From Canna indica (Eukaryota; Streptophyta; Magnoliopsida; Zingiberales; Cannaceae), in assembly GCA_034359265.1 (NCBI GenBank), contig CP136898.1:56595501-56659500 (forward strand): DNA of 64,000 bases, written 5' to 3'. The notes under the pieces are model-generated. The model made no database searches, was not told the DNA's origin, and saw nothing but the letters and a program-made list of their open reading frames with translations. Made by a program: the position numbers and the translations under genes. Numbering within the stretch: the stretch's first letter is position 1; the number at the start of each line of letters is the position of its first letter. Positions 63,004 to 64,000 of the stretch are shown here, in pieces.

Positions 63004-64000
63004 GAGCGACTCCAGAACATTCACTGTGATGGGAGAAGTTGTTAATCGAGTTATATTTGATAGACTAATGCAAAGAATTGCACAATTTTTTTAATAGAAT
63101 CTTGAACGAAGCCGACTGATTGAACTTCGGGGTATCGGTTCGAAACGAACAGAAATCTGAGTCGCGAGCGACTCCAGAACATTCACTGTGATGGGAGAAG
63201 TTGTTAATCGAGTTATTTATGACAAACTAATGCAAAGAATTGCACGCTTTTTGGAATAGAATCTTCAACGAAGTCGACTGATTGAACTTCAGGGTATCGG
63301 CTAGAAACGCCCAGCAATCTGAGTCCCGAGCGACTCCAGAACATTCACTGTGATGGGAGAAGTTGTTAATCGAGTTATATTTGATAGACTAATGCAAAGA
63401 ATTGCACAATTTTTTTAATAGAATCTTGAACGAAGCCGACTTATTGAACTTCGGGGTATCGGTTCGAAACGAACAGAAATCTGAGTCGCGAGCGACTCCA
63501 GAACATTCACTGTGATGGGAGAAGTTGTTAATCGAGTTATTTATGACAAACTAATGCAAAGAATTGCACGCTTTTTGGAATAGAATCTTCAACGAAGCCG
63601 ACTGATTGAACTTCTGGGTATCGGCTAGAAACGCCCAGCAATCTGAGTCCCGAGCGACTCCAGAACATTCACTGTGATGGGAGAAGTTGTTAATCTAGTT
63701 AGTTATGACAAACTAATGCAAAGAATTGCAAGCTTTTTGGAATAGAATCTTCAACGAAGCCGACTGATTGAACTTCAGGGTATCGGCTAGAAACGCCCAG
63801 CAATCTGAGTCCCGAGCGACTCCAGAACATTCACTGTGATGGGAGAAGTTGTTAATCGAGTTATTTATGACAAACTAATGCAAAGAATTGCACGCTTTTT
63901 GGAATAGAATCTTCAACGAAGTCGACTGATTGAACTTCAGGGTATCGGCTAGAAACGCCCAGTAATCTGAGTCGCGAGCGACTCCAGAACATTCACTGTG
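63004..64000. repeat. Terminal units C2-B-C3-D-A-B plus 25-bp fragment
   Basis: Six full units, then gagcgactcc and 15 more bases of a seventh. The order C2-B-C3-D-A-B matches the start of the 37-mer but without the gctttatgg marker. The last B has ccagtaatc, a private change. The array continues beyond the window. Confidence 0.88.

Larger units (their letters stand above)
1..64000. repeat. 162-bp satellite DNA array, 395 units, with higher-order repeats
   Basis: Every stretch of the window is a copy of one 162-bp unit beginning gagcgactccagaacattca, always in the same orientation. Unit starts follow 1, 163, 325, 487 and so on to 63,976. Total length plus the seven deletions I can see (six of 1 bp, one of 9 bp) equals 395 units plus 25 bp. 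Positions 1-44, 63-79, 90-100 and 127-135 of the unit are almost invariant. Classes A, B, C and D are told apart at positions 45, 51-62, 80-89, 101, 109, 126, 136-150 and 161. Units close to nucleosome repeat length, one orientation and HOR structure are typical of eukaryotic centromeric or pericentromeric satellites. The centromere link is inference and the family is not one I recognise. Confidence 0.98.

Noticed and set aside
1..64000. CRISPR array
   Set aside because: The period is regular, but there are no unique spacers: the whole 162 bp is repeated and no cas genes are present.
1..64000. Tandem repeat protein with a 54-residue repeat
   Set aside because: 162 is divisible by three, but stops recur in nearly every unit (for example the TAA and TAG on the minus strand), so no frame stays open beyond 69 codons.
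1..64000. Assignment to a named species or satellite family
   Set aside because: I could not match the 162-bp unit to any satellite I know with confidence; naming one would be a guess.

Overview
The whole 64-kb window is one uninterrupted array of tandemly repeated satellite DNA with a 162-bp monomer, all copies in the same orientation. Unit 1 starts at base 1 with gagcgactcc. The last full unit ends at 63,975 and is followed by a 25-bp fragment. I count 395 units, 388 of them exactly 162 bp: six carry the same 1-bp deletion and one carries a 9-bp deletion. I see no gene, RNA gene, transposon, CRISPR array or unique sequence. A satellite of near-nucleosomal unit length, about 43% G+C in the one monomer I counted, with higher-order repeat (HOR) organisation points to a eukaryotic centromeric or pericentromeric (heterochromatic) block. 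I do not recognise the family and cannot name the organism.

Four monomer classes can be read at fixed positions. Class A has t45, g51, agcttttt at 80-87 and a126. Class B has g45, t51, cgcttttt at 80-87, t109 and a126. Class D is like B but with c109 and t126. Class C has tatttgatagac at 51-62, caatttttt at 80-88, g101, g126 and ttcgaaacgaac at 137-148. C is either 'open' (g89) or 'stop' (t89). C-stop has sub-forms: C1 (a38, gattgaa at 115-121), C2 (g38, otherwise as C1), C3 (ttattgaa at 114-121), C4 (gattgat) and C5 (ttattgat). Hybrid units B' (B-like with c109), A* (A left, B right) and A'' (B left, A right) also occur. Base 161 is g or c, which sets whether the unit junction forms a perfect-armed dyad.

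Layout. 1-8,100: a C-D-A-B(-B) grammar with 13-mer (2,106 bp), 8-mer (1,296 bp) and 4-mer (648 bp) HORs; only C-open occurs here. 8,101-25,107: three 5-mers leading into a 7,937-bp, 49-monomer block present twice in tandem. 25,108-27,536: a mosaic. 27,537-32,071: a displaced near-copy of 6,643-9,719 plus 10,529-11,986, overlapping two 2,267-bp 14-mers (28,833-33,366). 34,177-39,360: two 2,592-bp 16-mers. 39,523-43,086: two 1,782-bp 11-mers. 43,249-57,180: a 5,994-bp 37-mer repeated 2.3 times and itself built of related 22-mer and 15-mer blocks. 57,181-59,448: a mosaic. 59,449-63,003: two 11-mers. 63,004-64,000: six units plus a fragment.

The window reads as a record of satellite evolution: nested unequal exchanges of blocks of 4 to 49 monomers, monomer-internal recombination producing hybrids, and private variants that mark lineages and change along the array. 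No genes work together here; any function would be structural (nucleosome positioning, chromatin, or protein binding at short dyads). Copy identity was judged from diagnostic sites and spacing, not by full base-by-base alignment.
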